A stretch of DNA of 64,000 nt, taken from Gigaspora rosea (taxonomy: Eukaryota; Glomeromycota; Glomeromycetes; Diversisporales; Gigasporaceae). The notes below the pieces were generated by a model, which saw nothing but the letters and a program-made list of their open reading frames with translations, made no database searches and was not told the origin of the DNA. Numbering within the stretch: the first letter of the stretch is position 1; each line of letters begins with the position of its first letter. This document shows positions 20,682-30,489 of the stretch, in pieces. The position numbers were made by a program, and so were the translations under genes. The stretch spans positions 8,302 through 72,301 of the forward strand of contig QKWP01001672.1 of assembly GCA_003550325.1 (NCBI GenBank), written 5' to 3'.

Positions 20682-22071
20682 TTATGAAAATATATCATAC
20701 AAACCTATCAGAGCTAACACAATGTATTTTTGTTGATTTTTTATTTTGTGAATTTCTAATTTATTATTTAATATTTTCTTGTTTAAGTCTTCATAAAATT
20801 CTTTAAATTTTGTGCTCTGATCATGCATCATATTTTTTGTTTCTAGAACATTCGCTTGTATTTTTTGATCCATTGAATTAATTTTTTGATCCAATGAACT
20901 GTTTTTTATATCAATTTCATCACGGATCTTTTTAATTACTGATACAAAATCATAATTTTCTGACGATGCTTTAATTGAAAAGGTGGTTGTGAATATTTTA
21001 ATATATTAACTATTAAAAGCTAAACATGCTTGGCTTACTTCTATTCATATTCTTCTCAACATGGTATTCATTTATTTTCTAACAAAAATAAAAAATTTGT
21101 ATGAACAAAGAATAACGCAATAATTAATATAATTTTCTGAAATTACCAGTTTATGAATCTCTAAATTTTTTTTTGTTAAATCGTTTAATTTAATAAGTTC
21201 ATTTTTATTATTATTTACTTTATCTTCCATTTGAATTAGCGCATTTGTTATATTAGTTATTTTTCTGTTCAATAAATCTCTACTCATGTTATTGTCAACA
21301 TGATACTCATTTATTTTCTACAATAAAATATTTGTATCAATTTAGATATTTGATTACGCAATAATTGTATATAATTTCTTCCGAGATTACCAATTTATTA
21401 TTCTCCAAATTTTTTTTTGTTAAATCAAGTTCTTCGTTTAATTTAATAAGTTCTTTATTTAGATTATATTCCAACTTATTTGACTTATTATTAATTTCTT
21501 CGTTCAATTTAATTTCTTTTTCGTGATTCCTAATGCAACAAATTGTATATTAATTTTTAATTTAAAAATTTATATGGTTAGGAGGATAAAGAAAAAACAG
21601 ATACTCTGTCTCCAAATTTTTTATTTGATTTTCTAAAAATGTTATTTGGTCTTGATACTCATTTTGTACTTTTCTAAGCTTCGAAATAGGAACGTTCTCT
21701 TGATTTTCCAAAAAATTAATAAATTGTTCCAAACGTTCAATTCGATACCTCGTATATTGGTTAAATGTAACTATACTATCTTCGACAAAAATGCTTTTAT
21801 CAATAGAAGTCTCAAGGTGATCAACTTCTGAAAAATATTTAGGTAGAGTTTTTACTTCTTCAATAAATTGATTTTCAACTATGTTAATATCTAAATAGTA
21901 AATATCTTCTGAAATGGCCGCTATAGTTATTGCTAAGTAATAAAAAACCTCAAAAATAAAATAAGGATCTTCTAATACTCTAATATAAAGTTTATTAATG
22001 TTAAATTTTAAACGTCTTCCGATTATAATACAAAGCCATTGCTGTTCAAGATTTGTTAAAGGTTGATTCAT
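20682..22071 (-). CDS. Five-exon coiled-coil protein with duplicated exon
   Basis: Exons on the minus strand: 22071-21605, 21529-21391, 21317-21147, 21078-21039 and 20968-20682. Every junction is GT-AG and every phase closes, giving 368 codons (367 aa). Exon 1 begins MNQPLTNLEQQWLCIIIG and ends in a coiled coil (QITFLENQIKNLET). Exons 2-5 continue as coiled coil (EKEIKLNEEINNKSNKLE; NKELIKLNEELDLTKKNLE; DQKINSMDQKIQANVLETK). Exons 2 and 3 both end LTKKNLE-x-x-KL plus donor GTAAT, and exons 3 and 4 both start KINEYHV-x-x-NM-x-R after the same acceptor context. The DNA of 21049-21190 and 21291-21430 is recognisably the same, so a unit spanning exon end, intron and next exon start was duplicated in tandem. 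No enzymatic domain; perhaps a scaffold or filament-type protein. Reading exon 1 alone would wrongly end it at 21562. Confidence 0.7.
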
Positions 22072-23696
22072 GTCTTTTCTTTTTTCATAAATACATCCTA
22101 ATTCTCTAATATAAATAAAATTAGCGACGATAAAAATGTTTACAGGATAGCCGCGAAGTAATGCGGTGAAGAGTTATTTCTAATTCGGCCTAAATTAAAT
22201 TTAATTTAGACCGAAATTAGAAATTACACTCATGCGCGCGTTAATAATATAATTTCGGTTTAACTTTACATTTTATTAGCAATCATGTTTATTTTTTCTG
22301 GGGTAAGGTCATCGAGATTATTTATTTCGTTAAAAACATTTTGAGCCTATTTGTGAAAAAAAAACTTAATTGTAGGTATAAACTATATCTGATATTGTAT
22401 CTTTAACTGTAACGAACCCAGTTAAAAAACGCATCCGAATGGAATTGCATGTTTAAAGGCTGTAATTTTAAGTGGGTTATTTAAAATTTATACTTTATTA
22501 CGGAAAATTGGTATTATATATTCACAAAAATAAAAGCAGTAGCTTTTTATTTATACTAAAAAGAAACCGGTTATCTAAAATTAAAAATTTTCGAGACGCA
22601 CAATATATAATAAAGATAATTGAAGATTTTGATAAGATTTCATTGTGCAACATATTGGAAAATTAAAATCAATTCGAAAGATTGAGCAATTGAATATATG
22701 TTAAAATATTTATCCAATGCAAGACTTATTTAATAGCTATATAAGTATGTATCTGAATCTATAATTTTGATTATATTATTACTAATTTATTTTGATAATA
22801 AGAAAGAGAACATGTTAATGAGGTGGATGTCACGGTTAGAAATGGAGGGTTTAATTTCGGGATTTTGGTTGTAGTAGAGGAACGAAGGATTCAACTAGGG
22901 CAACTGGTAGGTCAGATGGAAGAGTCATTACAACCTACAATTGGATGTGTGAAGTTATTAAAGAAAAAATGATTAATTTATTGATAAACAAGCTAGTGGA
23001 AGATGGGAATATATTTAATCTAAATTATTATTTAATTTATAAATGTTGGTGTTGGACTATGATAATTGAATTTATAAGCTTTCATAATTTAATTTATTAT
23101 TAATTTAATATTAATTTTAATTTTTTAATTATCAAAAAAAAAAACTTACGCGTCAATTTATTCAGTGTTTGATTATATCTTTTACCTTTAACTATCGATA
23201 AAAAAAAAAACTATTTTTAGAATTAAAAATAATTGTTATTTAGTAAATATTTTTTCTTATTTATCAACGATTATACAATACAGCTTTAGTGGAAAATTAC
23301 TGAGTCAAATGTTTTTATTGTGATCATTTAATTGTGAAAGTTTTTTTTTAAATGATTGTAAATTGAGATCTGAATATTTATTGTTCACTTGTTCTTTCTA
23401 ATAATTCGTTTTTAGGTTGTCATTCAAAATACAATACATAGGATAAATGAATAAAATTTAAAATGCATCCGTTTAAATTATCTATACATATAAAGCTTCG
23501 GTTTTACATTAAAATTTTGAATGTTCGCATACCTATTAGATATAAAAAATCCATTTTTCGATTTTAATTGTGGTTACATTACCTAACAAATAATACATAA
23601 CACGATAAAATGATACAGTAATGGTCGTTTTACGTGTCGCATTGTATTATATAAGCATGATAAGCATAATTTTTTATTTCAAATTTAAAAAAAAAA
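22072..23696. other. Intergenic DNA with a 47-bp palindrome and coding-like relics
   Basis: 22177-22223 is a near-perfect palindrome (TTTCTAATTCGGCC...; see separate entry). 22805-22990 is richer in G+C and has coding-like stretches in more than one frame (for example STRATGRSDGRVITTYNW), probably a frameshifted relic of a repeat gene. The remainder is AT-rich and featureless. An ORF at 22472-22666 is not supported. Confidence 0.45.
22177..22223. repeat. 47-bp near-perfect palindrome
   Basis: TTTCTAATTCGGCCTAAATT and its complement meet at the centre AAATTT with no loop; only one bulge and one mismatch (C/T) by eye. The GGCCTAAATT core resembles the GGCC(T/C)AAATTTATA phrase dispersed at 11.2, 25.1 and 30.9 kb. 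Confidence 0.7.
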
Positions 23697-24599
23697 ATGC
23701 AAAATCGTTCTAATTCTCCAACTATAGACGAACGTGAGTCCAACCGCAAACTTATCTCTGAGCAAAAATTTGATCTTAGTAATGAAAACAAGGAAATAGT
23801 TGATTTGGTAAATAAACTTATTCTTGAGTTTAAAGATGTTCGAACTACAAAACGGTTAGATCATTTATGGAATTCGTCGATAAATACTAGGGCTAAAACA
23901 ATACCACGCCCACAAAATTGTTTTATACTATTTCGTAATGATATAACTGCCGAGTATAATCCACAAAATAATAATAATAACAATAAAAAAACCACTGGTA
24001 AAAGCGTTCCAAAATCATCTAAAATTGCGAAGGAAAGGTGGGCCGCTGTTAAAAAAAATCAACATGAATACGAGTTCTGGCGAAGATTAACGGAAATAGC
24101 AAATTTGAAGCACAAATTACGATATCCAAATTATAAATATACTCCGATTAGAAACAAAAGCAAAAAAAAAAGTAAAAGATCAAATAATTATAAACCACAT
24201 TCTCCATTGATAACCGATGATATAATCAAATCCAGGCCGAACAATATTATTGAACCGTTACAGAAACATGAAGCAAACAAAGCGCAAGATTTATTAGATA
24301 ATTCGAAACATGAAACAAACAATGCACAAGATTTATTAAATAATAACAACTTCCAAAATAATTCAACAACCTTACCTATCGAATCCTATTATTTTACACC
24401 CTTAAGTTTTATACCATTTTTATCACCTGATTATAGGCAAAATATTGCTACTTCAATTTACAATCCTTATATAAATTACCTTCATTACAACCCTCAGGAT
24501 TTCTTAATTAATTCTCAGGATTACTCAATTAATTCTGTAGTTAATGAAATCAATCCATTTTGTACTAATTTTAGTAATTTAAGTAATGAGAAATTTTAA
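23697..24599 (+). CDS. HMG-box protein (MATA_HMG-like)
   Basis: Single-exon, 300 aa, ATG at 23697. The HMG box starts at IPRPQNCFILFRND (69-82), the R-P-x-N-x-F-I-L-F-R signature of sequence-specific/mating-type HMG boxes. It continues after an asparagine/lysine insertion (90-104) with SSKIAKERWAAVKKNQHEYEFW (107-128) and ends LRYPNYKYTPIRNKSKKKSK (141-160), where P-N-Y-K-Y-x-P and the basic tail are the usual minor-groove contacts. The C-terminal half is asparagine-rich and disordered, with a duplicated KHE(A/T)NxAQDLL block near 195-215. By family it is a DNA-binding transcription factor; Glomeromycotina encode many such genes and the true mating-locus role cannot be inferred here. Immediately downstream lies an array of short palindromes. 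Confidence 0.85.
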   Translation: MQNRSNSPTIDERESNRKLISEQKFDLSNENKEIVDLVNKLILEFKDVRTTKRLDHLWNSSINTRAKTIPRPQNCFILFRNDITAEYNPQNNNNNNKKTTGKSVPKSSKIAKERWAAVKKNQHEYEFWRRLTEIANLKHKLRYPNYKYTPIRNKSKKKSKRSNNYKPHSPLITDDIIKSRPNNIIEPLQKHEANKAQDLLDNSKHETNNAQDLLNNNNFQNNSTTLPIESYYFTPLSFIPFLSPDYRQNIATSIYNPYINYLHYNPQDFLINSQDYSINSVVNEINPFCTNFSNLSNEKF

Positions 24600-24800
24600 C
24601 ATTGAGGTAAGTAATTCTAAATAATTTTTTTTTGCTTTTTTTGGTTTGTTTTTAACATAGAAGGAATAAATGCATTCTGTAAAAAAAAAAAAAGAACTAT
24701 GCTAAAAGGATTACAGTATTAGAGTAAACTATTAATTATTTATATTAATTGTAAATTAATTGAAGAATTATCGAACCCTCTTTATAAAATTATTCATTCG

Positions 24801-25055
24801 TATAGCTCACGATATAAGGCAGAATTTTTTCTTTCTATAGCTCACGAAAGTGAGGTATATTGTATTCATATCGTATAGCTCACGAATGTGATAAATATTG
24901 TATTCATATCGAATAGCTCACAACTAGGAGGCAGTCTATTTACTTTAAAGCCCACGAATGTTAGACATATTATATCACATTTATAGCTCACAAATGTGAT
25001 TCAAATCAATAGCTCACAAAGTGAGTCAGGTATTCATAAAATGTGAGGCATATTT
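24801..25055 (+). repeat. Array of seven ATAGCTCACGAATGTGA palindromic units
   Basis: Core AGCTCAC occurs at about 24803, 24838, 24876, 24914, 24984 and 25011, with a variant AGCCCAC at 24948, so spacing is about 27-38 bp. Each core is followed by 2-4 bases and GTGA in the best copies (CTCACGAAAGTGAG, CTCACGAATGTGA, CTCACAAATGTGA, CTCACAAAGTGAG). Between cores the words GTATTCATATCG and GAGGCA recur. A degenerate tandem repeat of about 36 bp whose conserved part is the dyad. Confidence 0.75.
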
Positions 25056-25079
25056 ACTATAGACGAAAATTGTTGCATG

Positions 25080-25225
25080 TAGATCCAGCCAAATTTATTC
25101 TGATTCAGCCCAAATTCATATTTATACTTTAATTTGGCCCAAATTTATACTCTAAATTTGCCCAAATTTTTTATTCGCAAATTTATGCTCTGTTTAGCCA
25201 AATTCATACTCTATTTTCCTACATG
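25080..25225 (+). repeat. Degenerate tandem of about 30 bp (GGCCCAAATTTATA type)
   Basis: Five or so copies of (A/G)(C)CCAAATTYATACTCT in a row. The same words recur at 30870-30960 and in part at 11160-11215 and 58550-58920, so this is a dispersed simple-repeat family. Confidence 0.6.
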
Positions 25226-25595
25226 AAACTTCACAATTCAACATACACAATGATAAACCAGATGTTGAATATTCTGGTGAAGTAATATGATAAACCAAAT
25301 ATAAAAAGAAGCTCGAAACTCAAAAATTTTAATCATTGCTATAATTGAAAGCTGTTAAACTATTAAATATTCTTAATTATAATTATAATACTGTGAAAAT
25401 TAATAATAATTGTGATACTGTAGAAATTAATACTTTATTTAAATATTTCAATTAATAGATAATTACATTTCAAATTATTTTTAATAGCTTTTGATATAAT
25501 ATTGAAGTATTTAAAGATTTTTTTTCATTTTTAAAGTTTCAAATTCTAGCTTGAATACTTTTAAAATATCATTATTTATTCTAAATCTTAAAAAA

Positions 25596-26093
25596 ATGCT
25601 CAAGCAAAATGTAATTGATTTATTAAATGGAAATAATTTTAGTGTAACCACTAAAAAATACAAAAAATATAAATTCCTGAAAGTCTCTTTCGGGAAATAT
25701 TGTTGTTATCTCATCATCTGGGATAAAAAAACTATTAATGAAAAAAATTTAATAAACATAGAAAAGGCAAGGTCAACTATTTATCAAAACGAAAACAAAG
25801 ACGAAGAGTTTTTGACAATACTTGTCTATAATTCTAAATTTGAAAACAATTTCGATAAAGCACTAGTGGATATTTATGGAAAAGGGTGCATTAACCCAAA
25901 AATTCCTAGAATTGATTTTGTTGCCGTAAATGAAAAGAAAATCATTAATTTACTAAAGGATAGCATTTACGATAACTATGCAATTTCAAAAAATATACAT
26001 GATAAAAGAGGTAAATTTATATGGTTCATGAAAACTAAAAAAGTGAAAAATGCCGAGGATATTGAAATCTATTTTAGTGAGTTCCTTTCTTAG
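25596..26093 (+). CDS. Orphan protein, 165 aa
   Basis: ATG at 25596 (MLKQNVIDLLNGNNFSVTTK); the frame is open 45 bases further up but without ATG. Basic, globular-looking composition with strands such as FGKYCCYLIIWDKKTIN and EEFLTILVYNSKFENNF, then IPRIDFVAVNEKKIINLL. No family recognised. Length and residue mix argue that it is real. The nearest neighbours are the HMG-box gene upstream and a decayed REEP-like gene on the other strand. Confidence 0.55.
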   Translation: MLKQNVIDLLNGNNFSVTTKKYKKYKFLKVSFGKYCCYLIIWDKKTINEKNLINIEKARSTIYQNENKDEEFLTILVYNSKFENNFDKALVDIYGKGCINPKIPRIDFVAVNEKKIINLLKDSIYDNYAISKNIHDKRGKFIWFMKTKKVKNAEDIEIYFSEFLS

Positions 26094-26440
26094 AGACGCG
26101 CCCGTTCAATTATTTATACATAAAACTTCAGTTTTTGTAATTTTTACAATAAATTAGTTAAACGGATCTCGAGCATTCAATAATTTTGAAACTTGTTATA
26201 ATCAATAAAAAATTGTTCTTTTAGATAATTAATTAACTCATGATAACGGCAAAGGAAGGTTTATATGCACATTTAGTTACAGAATCAGCCATCTAAACAG
26301 TTATCGATATACTTATCCATTCTAAAAAACGACAAATTTAGATCCAAATTAAATGTGGGTTTTAATTTTATATGTTAACCGGTTTTACAAATGAAAAATA
26401 AACCGGTTTAAGCTCAATCTTGAGATCATTAGTTTAATAT

Positions 26441-26977
26441 TTACGTCCTACCTTCAGCAGCTACCTTGTACAGATTAGCTAGAACTTGTTTTCCTAATTT
26501 TATTCCTTGTTTTGCCAATTCTGCACCTTGTTCATGTGCCATTCCTAATTTTTTGTCAATATCCTTCTCATATTGTGTTACAATTGGAACAACATAAGAA
26601 TCGTAAATACGTTTGGCTCCCTAACGTAACCAATGTTAAAATTTTTAGTATATTACTTGTATTAATATTGAGATGTTTAAAATTTAATTACTTGTGTTTG
26701 TGGAAGGATCAACCATATCATAAATATCATTTTTGTTTCGTAATAAAAAGGCAACCTAGGAAAGGGATATACGTATATGATTATTATAATGTAAAAACTG
26801 AATAAATCAATTTGACATTTAAACGTGCCAAAAGAAAAAGTTGTCTGCAGTCCACTCTATTACAGAGAACAAAGCTATGACAATCCAGTAAACCAACAAC
26901 TCCATTATACTTTTGTGTTATTTGCTTTAATTGCTTTAAATGAGGCATATGCCGGATATAAATAGCCCACAACATTG
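26441..26977 (-). pseudogene. REEP/Yop1 (TB2/DP1/HVA22)-family gene, decayed
   Basis: On the minus strand an exon starting at 26977 after TTTATAG reads NVVGYLYPAYASFKAIKANN, the hallmark of the TB2/DP1/HVA22 domain. A frame change and an in-frame TAA follow at about 26902-26890. A second frame continues VYWIVIALFSVIEWTADNF, and after an intron LPFYYETKMIFMIWLIL; joining W-L-P-F-Y-Y requires a GC donor at about 26822. A last exon encodes GAKRIYDSYVVPIVTQYEKD with a helical tail to the TAA at 26441-26443. Members are hairpin membrane proteins that curve tubular ER. The first membrane hairpin upstream is missing and the frame is broken, so this is a pseudogene unless the frame change is a sequencing error. 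Confidence 0.75.
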
Positions 26978-27408
26978 CTATAAAAAAATTAGTATCCAGT
27001 TAAAAAAAGTTGAAAATAACAATAATGGTAATCTTACCTTACTACATCGTGAGTTTCATTGAATTATAAAATTATCTTTATTTAAAACATAATTAAATGG
27101 ACTTAGTCAGGATTTGCAAAAATTTCAATTAAATTAATTACTTTTATACAGCCTTTTGAGAACCCATTGCAAGATTAAATGTAATGAACTTTTAACTAAA
27201 AAAAACTTCAAAAATTCTTAATTACCATTTGAGTGACGATTGCAAACTTAGTTTAAAATATATTTCATATATAATTTGTTAAAAAACATATAGAAGTTGG
27301 AATTATCACTTTGTTTATTTTAATAATAATTAATTGCTAGTCCACATAGATCGTTAGATAGTATATAATAAATTTTGGCGCTATGATTACTAATAAAGAA
27401 ATGCTTAT

Positions 27409-27761
27409 TTGAAATCTCTATTTCCTCTGACATCCGTAAACAAAATTTCGCGACTCCGGTTGGTTGATTTACACAAAAATGTCACGTGGGTACATGGCTT
27501 TAGACGACTCCAAAAAAAGGCAGTTGAGCTCTTTTTTGAACTTTCAAAAAGCAAATCAGATCAACAAAATTCTGTTATTGCTAAATTTGAGTTGGTTCGT
27601 TGTTATGAATACGGATTAGGCATCACTAAAGATGTCATAAAGCCCTTCAGCTCTATTTTGATCTTTCAAAAAATTTATCGCGGAATCAAAATGATGCTTT
27701 TCTATGGCTCGGAAGATACTACCTAAAAAATGGTGATGATGAAATGTCTTATATATCATAA
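27409..27761 (+). pseudogene. Sel1-like repeat fragment with one-base frameshift
   Basis: Frame 1 gives KAVELFFELSKSKSDQQNS and FELVRCYEYGLGITKDVI, a Sel1-type repeat (A-x-x-x-L-(G)-x-x-Y-x-x-G-x-G-x-x-x-D). One A missing in ATAAAGCCC at about 27638-27641 would continue it as KALQLYFDLSKNLSRNQNDA and FLWLGRYYLKNGDDEMSYIS to TAA at 27759-27761. So two adjacent repeats, once in one frame. There is no start codon and no kinase part. It is probably a relic of the kinase/Sel1 family whose kinase half is represented at 8-9 kb, or else a homopolymer error. Confidence 0.65.
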
Positions 27762-28118
27762 TTAGTAAATTAACTCGCGGTTAAAAGCATGATTCGTAAA
27801 GCCTACCCATTATCTTCAAATTTTGAAAAATTTTAAATTACCAAAAGTGTGTGCAAGAGATGCGAATTATAAACTATTAGGTTATAATAAATGTAAAGTT
27901 AATTATAAATTATGTTCACAACACTAATGCAACGATAAACTAAAACGTTCAGAGGACTAAATTTTACATATAATTGAATTGTTTATCTTAAATCTTTTTT
28001 AGTGAAAGTAATGAAATAGATTTTTTAATTAATGTAACCTTCATATTATGTGAGTTCATTATTGTCAAAAATTCTAATCATTAAGTTATAATCATTTTCA
28101 TCTAAATTATATTTAAAG

Positions 28119-28502
28119 TTATGTTTCATTTTGAATTAGTATATTTTTACTTCCCCTTTCTATTTCATTTCTATTCTCTAAATTCTTTATGTGCTGATGT
28201 AAGATGCCTATTTCTTGATTCTTTCTTTTTATGGTATCTTCAAATAACTCCTCTAATTCAACGAAATTATTACGCAATTTCATAATTTCATTATTTAAAT
28301 CTTGGATCTTGCTATTATAGTCAATTTCAATTAAGTTATGTTCATCTTTTTCTTTTTTTTTGAAATGTTAAATTATGTAAACCTTCAATTTTTTTGCGTA
28401 GATTTCATTTTGTTTTTGAAGAGTTTTTATATAAATTTCATAAAAAACAATTAGATCTCTTGTGGAGTCACCGTCTTTACGAAGATATCTTTTTACAGAC
28501 AT
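28119..28502 (-). CDS. Coiled-coil protein of 127 codons with one in-frame stop
   Basis: ATG at 28502 (MSVKRYLRKDGDSTRDLIVF). The same frame runs to a TAA at 28119-28121, interrupted only by TAA at 28368-28370. The C-terminal two thirds are a clear coiled coil (SKIQDLNNEIMKLRNNFVEL; GILHQHIKNLENRNEIERG). The stop sits between an A7 and an A9 run; in the neighbouring frame the intervening bases read GLHNLTFQ, which fits better. Two compensating A-run errors, or a real pair of indels, would explain everything. The gene is therefore either intact and mis-sequenced or a young pseudogene. Confidence 0.5.
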
Positions 28503-30096
28503 AATTAGTTTACGGAATAAATTCGAAGAATCCGCATTTTTATAAATTAAATAAGGTAACTGATGTATTGTAAAAAGAGAATAATAATATCTTATTGTCC
28601 GCTTCGCATCAAATAACTATATTAGTATTGTCTCGAAATAACGCTCAAGAATGTAATATTATGTTCCAGAGATAATACATTTTACGCTCGGAATCCGTTC
28701 AAATTATTTAATACATGAAACCTCAGTTTAAACCAGTTTTAACAACAAAATTTTGAACGGATCGCACCTTTGCCGTCATCTCTGATTATTTTTTTCCACA
28801 AAGGCTTTGACTCGTTTAACCAATCAAACTTTTCATTCATACAAATATTACAAAGTACTATATAAATGGGAACACCCACGCAAAATAAGAGGCTGGGTCA
28901 AAAAATTAGATTTTTAAAAAAAAACTTTTTTTTGGTCCAGCCCTTCTTTTTGCAGTGGTGGTCCCAAATAGTGAATGGACTCGTATCTACTCGTGACTCA
29001 TGAATTAAACTCAGAAGAGTCTCGAATCATTCGATCGAATTGTTTATTCGAGTTTTATTCGAGTCACGGCAATTAATTCATTGCATTGTTTATAAAGTTT
29101 CAATTGGCAAGTTGAATTAAATATTTGAAGCAAAACCAAATACACATTTTAACTTTAAATTTCAAATTTAAGGAATCCAAATTGTTTACAGTATAATTTG
29201 AATTCTTTTGCGAGTGTGTTAACTTCCTAATCATAATCACTATTAAAATAATTCGAAATATAGTAATGAGAAATTTAATATTATTAAAAAATTTCTTAAA
29301 AAAATTAATGAGCATTCAATCCATAAATACGCGTTTTTCAGCCTTTCGCATCATTAATCATTAGAGTCTGTTATCTGGGTCTTGTATTCGGAGCTTATTG
29401 TAATATAACGATTAATTAATATTATCTAGAACTATTTATCTTTTATTTTAATTATTAGAATATTTTTGATAAGGTATCCCATTTACGATAATTAATGAAA
29501 AATATTCAAAACGCACAAAAAATAACAAAAAAAAAAAAAAAAAATCTGATGAAATATAAATTAAATATATTTTAATTTTCAAAATGAATTATTTGGATTT
29601 TTTATATGAAATAATACAAAAATGGTTAAATTTGCAGAATTAGATTTAAAACCAGTGTGTATATTACAGAAAATTCATAAGAAGCTGATTGTGTTAAATA
29701 TTATATTTTTAGCAAATTTTGTCTTTAATTATTGGTTTTTTTAACTCTGTAAAATATTAGAAATCAATAATTAGTTTTTTCTATACAATAAAAGTTTAAA
29801 AGATTTCATTCCTTTGAACTTTTACTTGAACTTTCTCTTGAATACTATTAAAATCGAATTAAATAAACCAATTTGTTAATACTATTAAATCAAATAAACA
29901 AAATTAATTTAGGGAATTAATATTTCTTAATTTATTATTTATAAATAAACTTCAGTTTTTACAGATCGCATCTCTAATCTGATTCTTAATAATAATTTTT
30001 GCTATAAAATTAAGCCAGAGAACATCCTGATCACGCCTCAAGTTAATTATAATTAATACTAGAGAAATATTTTATACATCATTTAATAATAAAGAA
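28503..30096. other. Intergenic DNA
   Basis: No supported gene. 28891-28948 contains a short inverted repeat (GGCTGGGTC...GGTCCAGCC with A/T-rich middle), possibly a tiny element. An open frame at 29100-29315 is low complexity. The remainder is A/T tracts. Confidence 0.5.
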
Positions 30097-30489
30097 ATGT
30101 CAAATGGAATACAAAAACCAAATCTAGAGGGTGCTCTCGGAAAATTTAATAATGCTAAAGAAATCTTTGTAAAAGCTGAAAAGTCATATATTAAAAATCT
30201 AAATGAAACATTTAAGGTTGCTTGCGCATCAGATGCTTATGAATTAGCCTTCAAGGTTCTTCAATTAATTCAGAATGAAGGCAATAATTTTACTAAAAGT
30301 CAAGTCAAAAATAAAATGGGAATGCGCTTACTTGGTGGTTTCGGTTGTAAACAAGATATTGAACAAGCTCGAGAATTAATTGAAGAAGCTAAACAACTTG
30401 GTCTTACTAGCGCAAGAGTTTGGATAAGTCGATATGGATCCAAAACTGATTTTGGTGCAAGCGAAGTTATTCGTTGTAATATGATATAA
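30097..30489 (+). CDS. Helical 130-aa protein, possibly TPR/Sel1-related
   Basis: ATG at 30097 (MSNGIQKPNLEGALGKFNNA). Entirely helical: ESYIKNLNETFKVA-like helices, AYELAFKVLQLIQNEG, then NKMGMRLLGGFGCKQDIEQA and RELIEEAKQLGLTSARVWIS. The pair (G-x-x-L-x-G-G-x-G-x-x-x-D-x-x-x-A-x-x-L-x-x-x-A) resembles a diverged Sel1 unit, which would fit the Sel1 fragment 2.4 kb upstream, but only one unit is visible. The frame is intact and the composition is normal. Function unknown. Confidence 0.6.
   Translation: MSNGIQKPNLEGALGKFNNAKEIFVKAEKSYIKNLNETFKVACASDAYELAFKVLQLIQNEGNNFTKSQVKNKMGMRLLGGFGCKQDIEQARELIEEAKQLGLTSARVWISRYGSKTDFGASEVIRCNMI

Noticed and set aside
12000-22100. Endogenous giant-virus or Polinton island
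   Set aside because: No major capsid, packaging ATPase, polymerase B or primase-helicase motif is visible, the genes around carry normal spliceosomal introns, and no long terminal repeats bracket the region.
24801-25055. Possible CRISPR-like array
   Set aside because: Units are degenerate, spacing varies, spacers are related to each other, and the host is eukaryotic. It is a decayed tandem repeat with a conserved dyad.
26512-26975. Plus-strand 97-codon and minus-strand 63-codon ORFs
   Set aside because: The first is antisense to REEP-like exons; the second is a wrong frame of the REEP-like exon, whose two correct frames show family motifs.
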